This document shows, piece by piece, positions 17,034 through 24,890 of a stretch of 47,834 bases of DNA. The DNA lies in assembly GCA_934234035.1 (NCBI GenBank), contig CAKQHH010000012.1, forward strand, positions 1-47,834. The letters run 5' to 3'. The notes under the pieces were generated by a model. That model saw only the letters and a list, made by a program, of their open reading frames with translations. It was not told the origin of the DNA and did not search any database. The DNA comes from an uncultured Clostridia bacterium (GTDB lineage Bacteria; Bacillota; Clostridia; Peptostreptococcales; Anaerovoracaceae). Numbering within the stretch: the first letter of the stretch is position 1; each line of letters opens with the position of its first letter. The position numbers and the translations under genes are program-made.

Positions 17034-17600
17034 TTACTTTACCCTAATCTTGATGTACTTTACGCACTTACCGTAGTTGCCTTTTGCCGCAACGGTAACC
17101 TTAATCTTGTAAGTACCCTTTTTTGCCTTCTTGGAAATAGTAACTTTGCCCTTCTTGCTTACCTTGACATACTTGGAAGAACTCTTGTAAGTTACCTTAC
17201 CCTTGTTCTTGCTCTTTGTCTTAATCTGGAAGCTCTTGCCCTTCTTCTTGAGCTGCTTCTTGGTGTAGGTCTTGTTCTTTGTAACAGATACTACGTTCTT
17301 TGCCTGTTTGATGGTGTAGTATACCTTCTGACCGTTGAAAGTATCGTAGTATTTTCCGGCATTTGCAGCGGTTGTAAAAGATTTTACTTCCGTCTTAATG
17401 TTGCCGTTGGCATCCTCGGTAATTACGTATACCTGTACTACTGCAGCCTTTCCGTCGTAAGTCTTGGAATTCGCACCCTTTACGACTGCGGTGTAAGTCG
17501 GGTTCTTCGCCGGACTGTCCACTGCCGCAAAAGCGAACGAAGGCATTACCATGGTAAATGCAAGAATAGCCGTTAACAGAATAAACTTAAGTCTCTTCAA
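17034..17600 (-). CDS. secreted, strongly basic Ig-like (Big_2-type) domain protein
   Basis: A 188-residue exported protein. A TTG start at 17600 with AAGGAG 9 nt upstream gives a classic signal peptide (LKRLKFILLTAILAFTMVMP, cleavage after AFA). The middle (about 30-105) is an unrecognised domain rich in Thr/Val/Tyr; the C-terminal 85 residues have the bacterial Ig-like pattern GKVTYKSSSKYVKVSKKGKV..KGTYKIKVTV. Lysine content is very high, so it may bind anionic polymer. It sits between the CpsD kinase and the sugar dehydratase, 67 nt after cpsD. A role in anchoring or presenting the polysaccharide is inference. Confidence 0.7.
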   Translation of the reverse strand: MKRLKFILLTAILAFTMVMPSFAFAAVDSPAKNPTYTAVVKGANSKTYDGKAAVVQVYVITEDANGNIKTEVKSFTTAANAGKYYDTFNGQKVYYTIKQAKNVVSVTKNKTYTKKQLKKKGKSFQIKTKSKNKGKVTYKSSSKYVKVSKKGKVTISKKAKKGTYKIKVTVAAKGNYGKCVKYIKIRVK

Positions 17601-17667
17601 GCTAAAATCTCCTTTCTTTATATTATTATCATTAACGATTCGCCACGTAATCTGATAACCGTATCCA

Positions 17668-18375
17668 CTATTTATCTTCTCGGTCTCCCCCGTAATAGCC
17701 ATCGTAACCGTAATAGCCATATTTCCCGTAGGACTTGGAAGAAATGGACTCCCGATTCAGCACGACCCCCAGCAGTTTGCAGTGAATTCGTTCCAGCTGC
17801 TGAATGGAGTTTCGAATTAGCTTCCGGGAAGTGTATTCATTTCGTACCACGAATACCGCCCCATCGCTCATTGTCGCAATAATATTGGCATCCGCCGCCG
17901 CTTCCAGCGGTGCAGAGTCGATGATAATATATCGATATTCCTTGCTGAGTCGATCCAAAAGCGCCTCAAAGCGATGGTCTTCAATCAGCGAGGTTGGATT
18001 CTCCAACAGGTTGATGCACGGGATGAAATCGCCGTGTTCCACGTTGGTTTTATAGATGACGTCCTCGTATTCGCACTGTCCGGAAAGGTAGTAATCGATG
18101 CCCACCGGATTCTCATCCTCAAACTCCATATTCAACCGCTTGTTCAGTACCGAATTTCTCATGTCCAAATCCAGGAACAGGGTTTTGCTTCCGGATTCCG
18201 CCAGCATCTGCCACAGCTGTACCGCCACAAAGCTCTTTCCTTCGTTTGGGATGCTGCTGGTAATCAGAATTTTCTTCGTATCATTTCCCACGAACTGGAA
18301 ATTGATTTTCAGCTTTTTAAACGCTTCTTCCATCATGTACGGAAGTGCCGGTAACGTTACATTTAATTTTTTCAT
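17668..18375 (-). CDS. CpsD/YwqD-type tyrosine kinase (polysaccharide export)
   Basis: Cytoplasmic BY-kinase that autophosphorylates on a C-terminal tyrosine cluster and controls polysaccharide chain synthesis with its membrane activator CpsC. The 235-residue protein has Walker A SSIPNEGKS (about 41-49), Walker A' LFLDLDMR (about 66), Walker B YIIIDSAPL (about 148) and the tail YGKYGYYGYDGYYGG with six tyrosines. Its ATG directly abuts the stop of cpsC, so the two are coupled. Matches the Firmicutes split kinase/activator arrangement. Confidence 0.92.
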   Translation of the reverse strand: MKKLNVTLPALPYMMEEAFKKLKINFQFVGNDTKKILITSSIPNEGKSFVAVQLWQMLAESGSKTLFLDLDMRNSVLNKRLNMEFEDENPVGIDYYLSGQCEYEDVIYKTNVEHGDFIPCINLLENPTSLIEDHRFEALLDRLSKEYRYIIIDSAPLEAAADANIIATMSDGAVFVVRNEYTSRKLIRNSIQQLERIHCKLLGVVLNRESISSKSYGKYGYYGYDGYYGGDREDK

Positions 18376-19179
18376 TTATCTTGCACCTCCATTTTTCTTT
18401 GAATGACGTTTCCGTCTCTTGCGTTTCTCTCGTTTTTTGTCTTCTCCATCTTTATCGAACAGATCTCCGTTTCCTTCCGGAATGGATGCAATCGGCATGA
18501 TTCCGAAGTAGTTTTCGAATTCCTCTGCCGAGTGAATGGTGTCATCCTTCAGATACTGTACGGTCAGGATTCCGCATGCCAGGATAAAACCAAGGAGCGC
18601 GCCAATCAGCGTATTCCGGCTGTTGCTCGGGCTGGATTTTTTGTTCGGCATTTTCGCACGCTGCGCCACGTTCGGCGGATTCGTGCTCATGGTATCCGGA
18701 AGATACTTCAACGAAACATCCATAAACTCATTGGCAAGCTTCATGCTCTCGGACGGAGATTCCGTCGTGGCAGTAATGTACAACACACGAGTATCCTGCG
18801 GATTGGAGATAGAAATCTTCTTTAACAGTTTTTCCGGGGTTTCCTTCAGTTTCAGATTCTTGATAACCTGTTCCGCCACCGGCTCACTGATGATCAGTTC
18901 TTCGTAATCCGCCGTTAAAGTAGTACCCACATTCAAGTCTGTCAAATCCACAATGGAACCCTTGGAAGCCGAAATGATATACAGCTTCGCCGTGGATTCA
19001 TACTTCGGATGAATTACGAACATCGAAACAGCACCAAAAAGGAACGCTCCGATAAATAAACTTACAATGATAAATTTCGCATGTTCCAGGAAATGAGATG
19101 CCAGCATCAGAAGATCGATTTCATCTTCCCGTACCTCATTTCCCATTCTCGACGATTCCGCAATCGTTTTCTCTGTCAT
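18376..19179 (-). CDS. CpsC/Wzz-type chain-length regulator and kinase activator
   Basis: Membrane protein that activates CpsD and sets polysaccharide chain length. 267 residues: a first membrane segment (about 35-56), an extracellular Wzz domain, a proline-containing second segment (about 190-210), and a basic cytoplasmic tail (KKREKRKRRKRHSKKNGG). Two-helix Wzz topology is clear. AAGGAG lies 11 nt before the ATG. Located between the LCP gene and cpsD in one operon. Confidence 0.9.
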   Translation of the reverse strand: MTEKTIAESSRMGNEVREDEIDLLMLASHFLEHAKFIIVSLFIGAFLFGAVSMFVIHPKYESTAKLYIISASKGSIVDLTDLNVGTTLTADYEELIISEPVAEQVIKNLKLKETPEKLLKKISISNPQDTRVLYITATTESPSESMKLANEFMDVSLKYLPDTMSTNPPNVAQRAKMPNKKSSPSNSRNTLIGALLGFILACGILTVQYLKDDTIHSAEEFENYFGIMPIASIPEGNGDLFDKDGEDKKREKRKRRKRHSKKNGGAR

Positions 19180-19239
19180 CTGTCTGTGTACTCCTTCCGT
19201 AATTGCTCTCTTAATATCTTTCTTTCGTACCTTTTGAAA

Positions 19240-20262
19240 TTATTCCTCGTCCGAATCGTCCGGCCACTCTTCCACCGGTTCGTAGAAAAGTTTCTTAATC
19301 ACGCTCTCCAAGCTTTCTTCATCGTATTCCACTTCCGCATAACCGGTATCCTTATTGACCGTACGGGAGTATTTGATATCCGATACGTTTATTTTTTTAT
19401 CAGAGGAAAGTGCCTCGATAATCTTGCTGAAATCCGAATCCGTCATATTTGTGACCATATACTTGTCCAGCTTCTTGCGGGCGTTTGAAACAAAGTTGTT
19501 GTCCTGCTTTGCATGACTAATCACCGCCGGGTACAGCGCCTCGATGTAGGTCTGCTGACGGCTCATTCGATTCTCGTTGGTTCCGTCCCCGACAGACTTT
19601 CGTCCGCGCACAAAGGTTTCCGCCCGAGCATCCGACAGGTGTACGGTCTGACCGCTTGCCAGGCCGCTCTCTCCGGCAAAATCATCCGTTACCGTAACGT
19701 CCACGCCGCCCACCAGGTGGTTCACCGCACCGATGGCGTCCATGCTCAAAGACACGTATCCGTCGATGCGCTGGTCGTGCAGCAGTCCGGAGACCGCATC
19801 CTCAGCCAGCTCACAGCTTTGTTCTTTGCCGTCTCCGTAGGCATAGGCAAGCGCCAGCTGCATGGTATTCTCACCTAATATGTTTCCATCTTCATCCGGG
19901 ATTTCCAACGTTACCATCGCATCTCGATCTAAGGGCAGAATGGCAAAGGTTTTGTTCACCCGATCGATTACCAGAAGAATCACGGAATCGCACTGCACGG
20001 ATTGATTCTTTTTCTGCTTCGTATTTTTACTGTCATCAGCAGCGTCCACACCGAGAAACAGATATGTCTCGATGTTTTGTTTTTTGTAACATTCCTCACC
20101 GTCGATGGTGTACACCTTTTTGCTTGAACCTTCGCTTGTACCGGTGGTCCGATGATCCATATAGTACATCAGGGCGGCCACCGCCAGAATAATCAAAAAG
20201 GCTGCGGCAATCATCGCCATGGATTTCTTGTTTAATTGTGCCTTTCGGTTTCGATTGTTCAT
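19240..20262 (-). CDS. LytR-CpsA-Psr (LCP) family glycopolymer ligase
   Basis: Attaches polyprenyl-linked glycopolymers to peptidoglycan. 340 residues with one N-terminal membrane segment (about 14-34) and an extracellular LCP domain: LFLGVDAAD, CDSVILLVIDRVNKTFAILPLDRDAMV, then VGGVDVTV and the arginine motif FVRGRKSVGDGTNENRMSRQQ (about 215-235). It ends in an acidic tail. GGAG precedes the ATG by 7 nt. Within the cpsB-LCP-cpsC-cpsD operon it is the likely enzyme that fixes the polymer to the wall. Confidence 0.88.
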   Translation of the reverse strand: MNNRNRKAQLNKKSMAMIAAAFLIILAVAALMYYMDHRTTGTSEGSSKKVYTIDGEECYKKQNIETYLFLGVDAADDSKNTKQKKNQSVQCDSVILLVIDRVNKTFAILPLDRDAMVTLEIPDEDGNILGENTMQLALAYAYGDGKEQSCELAEDAVSGLLHDQRIDGYVSLSMDAIGAVNHLVGGVDVTVTDDFAGESGLASGQTVHLSDARAETFVRGRKSVGDGTNENRMSRQQTYIEALYPAVISHAKQDNNFVSNARKKLDKYMVTNMTDSDFSKIIEALSSDKKINVSDIKYSRTVNKDTGYAEVEYDEESLESVIKKLFYEPVEEWPDDSDEE

Positions 20263-20295
20263 TCACTTACTCCAAAACTCTCTATACTGTCTGCT

Positions 20296-21018
20296 TTAAT
20301 TCTCGGTCTGTACATCCTGAAGAAATCTCCGGTTTTGCTCTTTCAGCTGTTCCACAAAAGCCGTCCCCAGGCTGTCTTCCAACGCCTTCATACCGCTTTC
20401 CATGTTCGGCGGCCGGCGAGTCATGTTATGAGAATCGCTTCCGAGAAAATGGGCTTCCCCTTTCCGAAACATCTTGATAAGTTTTTTTCTCAGCGGTCCC
20501 TCCGCAACCGACCGGCAATTGATTTGGATATACAACGGAAGTCGGTGCGTCATCTCGATGACCTTTCGAATATATTTTCGATTCTTGAAGTTCATATACC
20601 GCTCTAAATGGACCAGCACCACTCGATATTCGCGGCACAGGTCTTCAATCTCACGTATATAGGAATCCTCCCAGACATCAAAGGGCATTTCCAAAAGCAG
20701 CACGTTCGTGCCCCGGATGGTCAGTTTCTCCAGCTCCTTCACTTCGCTCATATGGCGGAAAAAAAAGAGCTCCGCAGCCGGATATAGCCGAATGTCCACA
20801 GTGTCCGACGCATCAATCCATTTCTGAAGTGCTTGAAAAGCGTTATCCCGATACAATAAAAAATCCTCCATCCGGTCTCTGGTTGCATCAAAATGGGGTG
20901 TACATACAATCCGGTGCACCCCTTGTTCTCCTGACGCCTCCAACATGGCAATGGAGGTTTCTATATTCCGGCTTCCATCATCAATGCCCATCAAAACATG
21001 ACAATGAAAATCAATCAT
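20296..21018 (-). CDS. CpsB/YwqE-type manganese-dependent tyrosine phosphatase (PHP)
   Basis: Dephosphorylates the CpsD kinase. The 240-residue PHP-domain protein shows the metal motifs IDFHCHVLMGIDDG (start), VCTPHFDATRD (about 38-48), LLLEMPF, and the late FLGSDSHNMTRRPP. Length and motifs match CpsB/CapC. GGAGA lies before the ATG. It is the first gene of the operon, directly behind the consensus promoter at 21069-21097. Confidence 0.93.
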   Translation of the reverse strand: MIDFHCHVLMGIDDGSRNIETSIAMLEASGEQGVHRIVCTPHFDATRDRMEDFLLYRDNAFQALQKWIDASDTVDIRLYPAAELFFFRHMSEVKELEKLTIRGTNVLLLEMPFDVWEDSYIREIEDLCREYRVVLVHLERYMNFKNRKYIRKVIEMTHRLPLYIQINCRSVAEGPLRKKLIKMFRKGEAHFLGSDSHNMTRRPPNMESGMKALEDSLGTAFVEQLKEQNRRFLQDVQTEN

Positions 21019-21036
21019 AAATCTCTCCTTTTCCCA

Positions 21037-21064
21037 ATACGTAAATGCTTGCGCATTTTCGTAT
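21037..21064 (-). promoter_or_regulatory. 28-bp inverted repeat at the predicted cps transcription start
   Basis: On the minus strand ATACG-a-AAATGC-GCAA-GCATTT-a-CGTAT: a near-perfect palindrome with one A/A mismatch and a GNRA (GCAA) loop. The predicted start point (about 21062) lies at its upstream end. It could be a 5'-terminal mRNA hairpin or a DNA operator. Confidence 0.65.
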
Positions 21065-21068
21065 TTAT

Positions 21069-21097
21069 ATTGTACCTCTCATTACCGTTGATGTCAA
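21069..21097 (-). promoter_or_regulatory. sigma-A promoter of the cps operon
   Basis: Minus-strand TTGACA (21097-21092), 17-bp spacer, TACAAT (21074-21069). One mismatch from consensus overall; about 50 bp before cpsB. Confidence 0.88.
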
Positions 21098-21208
21098 TGC
21101 ACCTGTGGTATCAAAGGATTTCACCCATGGTTCACTTGTTATTTTTTGCTATTATGCATGGTGAAAAAGACTAATTTAAAAAGACTATTTTGTGCTTCCT
21201 ATCATGTA

Positions 21209-21237
21209 AAACCGGCATCCTTTCGGACACCGGCTTT
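21209..21237 (-). terminator. terminator of the double-cubane activator gene
   Basis: An 11-bp stem with G-U pairs (AGCCGGTGTCC / GGATGCCGGTT on the minus strand) around a GAAA loop, followed by TTTTAC, 21 nt past the stop codon. Confidence 0.75.
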
Positions 21238-21257
21238 CTATTCTTATCTTACGTCTA

Positions 21258-22010
21258 TTATTCTTGCGCGGACAGAATTGCAGCCCCGATGGCTCCGGCA
21301 TATCTGGCCAACGGTGTGCTCTCCACCGGCGCATTCAATGCCAGTGCCAAGCGCTCCCGCACATAGTCATCCTCACACAGCCCGCCGGTGAGAAAATATT
21401 TATCCGCCGGTACCTGAGCAATCAATGCCACCACCTTGTTGATGACGGATTCGATTACCCCGAACGCAATGTCCGCTCTCGGCGTCCCCTTTCCAATCAA
21501 GCTGATCACTTCCGATTCCGCAAAAACGGTGCACATGGAACTGATGGATATTTCGTTTCCTTCTCTTGCCAGATCCGACAATTCTTCCAGGGTCAATCCC
21601 AGCCGGCTGGTCATGACCTCCAGGAATTTGCCGGTCCCCGCGGAACATTTATCGTTCATGATAAATTTCATGACACGGCCCTTCTTAAGAGATATTCCCT
21701 TGGTGTCCTGTCCGCCGATATCAATTACGGTTCCGTTTTCCTTGAACAGGTAGTCCGCACCTTTTCCGTGACAGGTGATTTCCGTTACCACATTGTCCGC
21801 ATACGGAACGGAAATCCGGCCGTATCCGGTGGCCACGTATTTCGCATTGTCCTTGGTGATTCCCTCGGACGCCAAAGACTCATAGATTTCGTCTGCCACT
21901 TTTCGGCTGCTGAACCCGGTATCCAGCAGCATTGTTTTTACCACTTCGTCATCCTTGATTACCGCGACTTTGGCGGCGCTGGAGCCGATGTCTATTCCTA
22001 CTTGATACAT
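21258..22010 (-). CDS. yjiL: ATP-dependent activator (reductase component) of the double-cubane protein
   Basis: An ASKHA-fold ATPase that passes low-potential electrons, with ATP hydrolysis, to its partner (HgdC/YjiL family). 250 residues: phosphate loop VGIDIGSSAAKVAV at the start, DIGGQDTKGI (about 97-106) as second phosphate motif, and the two cysteines that bridge a single [4Fe-4S] between two subunits, in NDKCSAGTGKFLE (about 120) and SSMCTVFAESEV (about 159). Ends ALARYAGAIGAA-like. AGGAG precedes the ATG. It follows the YjiM-like gene in the same direction, separated by a hairpin at 22027-22052. Confidence 0.92.
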   Translation of the reverse strand: MYQVGIDIGSSAAKVAVIKDDEVVKTMLLDTGFSSRKVADEIYESLASEGITKDNAKYVATGYGRISVPYADNVVTEITCHGKGADYLFKENGTVIDIGGQDTKGISLKKGRVMKFIMNDKCSAGTGKFLEVMTSRLGLTLEELSDLAREGNEISISSMCTVFAESEVISLIGKGTPRADIAFGVIESVINKVVALIAQVPADKYFLTGGLCEDDYVRERLALALNAPVESTPLARYAGAIGAAILSAQE

Positions 22011-22026
22011 ATTTTTCTCCTATAGA

Positions 22027-22052
22027 AAAGAGCAAGAAAATTCTTGCTCTTT
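22027..22052 (-). terminator. intra-operon hairpin between double-cubane reductase and activator
   Basis: A perfect inverted repeat (22027-22038 with 22041-22052), effectively a 10-bp stem with a 6-nt loop, ending in TTTTCTAT on the minus strand. It lies between the two genes and looks like a partial terminator that would lower activator expression. Confidence 0.65.
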
Positions 22053-22069
22053 GTGATGCCATTTAAAGT

Positions 22070-23224
22070 CTATAACATTTCCAGGAACGCTGCAAGTCTT
22101 GTTTCAATCTGACCACTGTCGGTTGTGGAATAATCCGTTTCCAGCTTCATGTACGGGATTCCTTCCTCGTCGCACATCTCCTGCATGTGGGTTGCTTCCA
22201 CGTTAAAGGTGTGGCATGCCTGAAGTACCAGTTCTACCACGCCGTCCACGTTATACTTCTTGCACATTTCCTTCGTGTTCTCGATACGGCCTTCGTTGGT
22301 GGTCATAACGGAACAGTGGATTTCCAGGTAACGATCCGAAATTGCTCTCAGGATATCGTCCGCATCCTCGTCTACCATCATCTTTGTGGTACGTTCGCCG
22401 CCGCAGTCGTCCAGACAGACGATTACGCCGCCGTTGTTCTCAATGGTAACACCCACCTTCTGAATAACACCGGTGGATGGGCAGCCGGTCAGGAGAATTC
22501 TCTTAGCCTTCTCGGAAACCGGTCTTTCTCCCGCCTCATATGCTGCTTTTGCCGCTTCCACTCTTGCCTTGTACGTTGCGTGCTGTGCATCCACGCCGAA
22601 GTGAAAGAGCCCCTGGGCGAGGGTGGACATCACTTCTGTGGATTTCAGTGCCGGCGGATTCATTCCCTGAAGTGCGTACAGCTCCAGCTGCGTTCTTCTC
22701 AGGGCATTTCTCTTTCTGGCCGCCTCTCTCAGCTTTTCGTCCGTGATTTCTACACCGTACTTTTCTTCCAGCTTTTCTTTCAGAAGCTTCACTTCTTCGT
22801 ACCAGATATCCTTCGCATACGCTCTCTTCTGACCCTGCGGAAGCTGCATTACGTAGGTTTCCTTGATGTCGTTAAGCAGTTCGAACATCTTCTTTTTTCC
22901 GTCGCAGGTAGTTTCGCCGACGATAAAATCGCAGAAATAAGTGTATGGGCACTTATCTGTATATGCAAAACCGTAGCTTGATTTGATCAGCGGACACAGG
23001 TTCTTCGGCAGCACCTTCTCCGCATCCGCAATCGGCTCATTGCTGGTTCCGCACAGGCCAATCGCACATACACCGGCGGCATCGAACAGCTCCAGCGGAG
23101 TGTAGGAGCAGAAGATTCCGACTAAATGTCCGCCGTTTTCCACGTAGTCCTTTACGTGAATGAAACCGGCTTTTCTCGCATCCACAAATTCGTCAAATGA
23201 CTTTGGCAATTCTAAATTAGGCAT
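22070..23224 (-). CDS. yjiM: double-cubane-cluster anaerobic reductase (YjiM-like)
   Basis: Belongs to the 2-hydroxyacyl-CoA dehydratase superfamily, in the branch that carries an [Fe8S9] double-cubane cluster and reduces small substrates with electrons from its ATP-dependent activator. The 384-residue protein matches remembered E. coli YjiM closely: [12 protein letters not shown] (about 75-86), [17 protein letters not shown] (about 104-114), LTGCPSTG (about 244), VLQACHTF (about 335) and the ending [20 protein letters not shown]. These Cys are likely cluster ligands. No second dehydratase subunit is present. The ATG at 23224 is preferred over TTG at 23233 because of AAAGG spacing. Physiological substrate is unknown. 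Confidence 0.9.
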   Translation of the reverse strand: MPNLELPKSFDEFVDARKAGFIHVKDYVENGGHLVGIFCSYTPLELFDAAGVCAIGLCGTSNEPIADAEKVLPKNLCPLIKSSYGFAYTDKCPYTYFCDFIVGETTCDGKKKMFELLNDIKETYVMQLPQGQKRAYAKDIWYEEVKLLKEKLEEKYGVEITDEKLREAARKRNALRRTQLELYALQGMNPPALKSTEVMSTLAQGLFHFGVDAQHATYKARVEAAKAAYEAGERPVSEKAKRILLTGCPSTGVIQKVGVTIENNGGVIVCLDDCGGERTTKMMVDEDADDILRAISDRYLEIHCSVMTTNEGRIENTKEMCKKYNVDGVVELVLQACHTFNVEATHMQEMCDEEGIPYMKLETDYSTTDSGQIETRLAAFLEML

Positions 23225-23277
23225 ATTATTCAATCCTTTCTCAGATGATACAAATCCCCCAATTATTGTACCCGATT

Positions 23278-23306
23278 ATTGTAATCGCCGAAAAAAGTGA
23301 AGTCAA
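23278..23306 (-). promoter_or_regulatory. promoter of the double-cubane reductase gene
   Basis: Minus-strand TTGACT (23306-23301), 17-bp spacer, TACAAT (23283-23278), about 55 bp before the start codon. Confidence 0.8.
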
Positions 23307-23353
23307 ATTCACGATTTCAATATAAATGTGTGCTTATATTTATTTTTTGTATC

Positions 23354-23806
23354 TCAGTCATTCTCTTTCTGCAAATACTTCTCGGTGATTTCCGCCGCGG
23401 TACGGCAGGCACCCACGCAAGGACGGCTCCGGTAATACTCCTCGGTTCTCACCGCCGGCTCCTCCAGGTCCTGACCCTTCTCCAATCCCAGCAACTCGCG
23501 GCAGATCAGGGAGCCCTCTTTCTCCTCAAACTCCCGGCACATCTTCTGCACCAGCGCATACAACGTCTTTTTTCCTTGCGCATCCGCCGGATCGGAGTAT
23601 CCCTGAAGAACACCGGCTGCCATCGTCATTCCGGAGACGGCCCCGCACACTTCCCGGAGCTTGCCGAAACCCGCGCCGAAGGGAGCTGCCATTCTCGCCG
23701 CCTCTTCCTCGCTCATTCCAAAATCCTCTGCAAAAGCCACAAATACCGACTGGCTACAGTTGTATCCTTTGCGGAATAGCTCTTCCGCCCGGTCTGCCTT
23801 ATTCAT
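23354..23806 (-). CDS. C_GCAxxG_C_C family (redox-type) protein
   Basis: A 150-residue soluble protein of the family named for its cysteine pattern. Visible: YNCSQSV (about 16), MAAPFGAGFGKLREVCGAVSGM (about 40-60), a further Cys in MCREF, LICRELLG (about 101) and PCVGACRTAAE (about 130). These conserved cysteines suggest an Fe-S or disulfide redox role; the family's function is not established. GGAGGACG precedes the ATG at 23806; the longer frame to 23848 has no site. It is directly downstream of the aminotransferase (35 nt) and next to the YjiM-like gene. Confidence 0.85.
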   Translation of the reverse strand: MNKADRAEELFRKGYNCSQSVFVAFAEDFGMSEEEAARMAAPFGAGFGKLREVCGAVSGMTMAAGVLQGYSDPADAQGKKTLYALVQKMCREFEEKEGSLICRELLGLEKGQDLEEPAVRTEEYYRSRPCVGACRTAAEITEKYLQKEND

Positions 23807-23841
23807 AACGTCCTCCTGTGTTTCTCTTAAAAACAAATTTC

Positions 23842-24651
23842 CTAACATCCAAGGTATCCGGCAATCTCCGAATCGTATAGTTTCATCACGCGTCTCAGAG
23901 TTGCATCGTTCACATCGTATTCCACGGTCCGCTCCTCATCCTTCACAAAACGAATCGGCAGTACATTCGGCGAAGTTCCACTGATAAATGCCGCATCGAA
24001 ATCCCCCAGTTCCTTCCGCGGAATCTCCCGATATTCGATGGGCACCCGGTTCTCCTCGCACACCGAAATGATTTTTTTACGGGTAATTCCCAGAAGAACG
24101 CCCTCGGCCGGACTGGTCACCACCACGCCGTCCTTAATGAAGAACATATTGGACCGGCTGCCCTCCGTGATGCAATCCTTTCGGTTGGCCAGCATCACCT
24201 CGAAAAACCCGTTCTCCGCGATCATGCGATTGGCGAATTCCCGCAGCCAAAAGTTGCTGATCTTCACCTGGGGGTTCTCTCGAACCGCCGCCAGAACCCC
24301 TACGCCTACGCCGTCACGATACATATCTTCGCTGGGGTAGGTGGCTCCGGTGAACATCATGCACACCGTGTCCTCCCAAATGATGATTTTCACGTTATCC
24401 GACGACACTCCGTTCGCCTCACAAAGGCGCCCGAAATCTGCCCGAAGCGACTCCGCCGTAAAATCGCATTGCATCCCGATTCCCGCCAAGGTCTTCTTCA
24501 GCCTCTCCAGGTGATCCTCCAGAAAAAGCGGTTTTCCCTCAATGACCCGAATCACTTCGTACGCATATGCTTCCTGGGAGTTAATCAGGGCATCGTACTC
24601 CGAAGCGTCACACAAATTTCCATTTACAATAACAATATTTCTTTTATTCAT
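23842..24651 (-). CDS. class IV PLP aminotransferase (branched-chain/D-amino-acid/ADC-lyase type)
   Basis: A 269-residue fold-type IV PLP enzyme. The probable PLP lysine is K130 in NPQVKISNFW, where D-alanine aminotransferase has IKSLNL; the PLP-phosphate segment ITEGSRSNMFFI holds E163. Further matches are YEVIRVIEGKPLFLEDHLERL and TSPAEGVLLGITRK. It could be a D-amino-acid or branched-chain aminotransferase, or an aminodeoxychorismate lyase; motifs do not decide. Preceded by a good promoter (24694-24722), and transcribed into the C_GCAxxG_C_C gene. Confidence 0.85.
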   Translation of the reverse strand: MNKRNIVIVNGNLCDASEYDALINSQEAYAYEVIRVIEGKPLFLEDHLERLKKTLAGIGMQCDFTAESLRADFGRLCEANGVSSDNVKIIIWEDTVCMMFTGATYPSEDMYRDGVGVGVLAAVRENPQVKISNFWLREFANRMIAENGFFEVMLANRKDCITEGSRSNMFFIKDGVVVTSPAEGVLLGITRKKIISVCEENRVPIEYREIPRKELGDFDAAFISGTSPNVLPIRFVKDEERTVEYDVNDATLRRVMKLYDSEIAGYLGC

Positions 24652-24693
24652 AACGCAATCTTCTCTCTGCTCATTTTTTTCTCGAACTTTATC

Positions 24694-24722
24694 ATTATAG
24701 CCTATTCGCCCGTATATTTCAA
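24694..24722 (-). promoter_or_regulatory. promoter of the aminotransferase gene
   Basis: Minus-strand TTGAAA (24722-24717), 17-bp spacer, TATAAT (24699-24694), about 45 bp before the start. Confidence 0.85.
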
Positions 24723-24809
24723 AAATTTGTCATCTGGGAAGATCGGTTCGACCCGGAACGAGTGCATTTTGTTTTATAAGGAGTTTTATAAGTATATAGA
24801 AGAAAATGA

Positions 24810-24842
24810 CCTCCGCATTTGAACGAAATGCGGAGGCCTTTT
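24810..24842. terminator. terminator between alcohol dehydrogenase and aminotransferase
   Basis: A perfect 11-bp stem CCTCCGCATTT / AAATGCGGAGG (24810-24836) with a 5-nt loop, T4 on the plus side and TCATTTTC on the minus side. It lies about 50 nt past the dehydrogenase stop. Confidence 0.8.
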
Positions 24843-24890
24843 CTATAGTGACTATTTTGAATTAAGTTGTCTTGAATTATGCGGCACAGT

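Noticed and set aside
22070..23224. Reading this as a true 2-hydroxyacyl-CoA dehydratase subunit
   Set aside because: Only one subunit is present and the conserved blocks match the YjiM double-cubane branch better.
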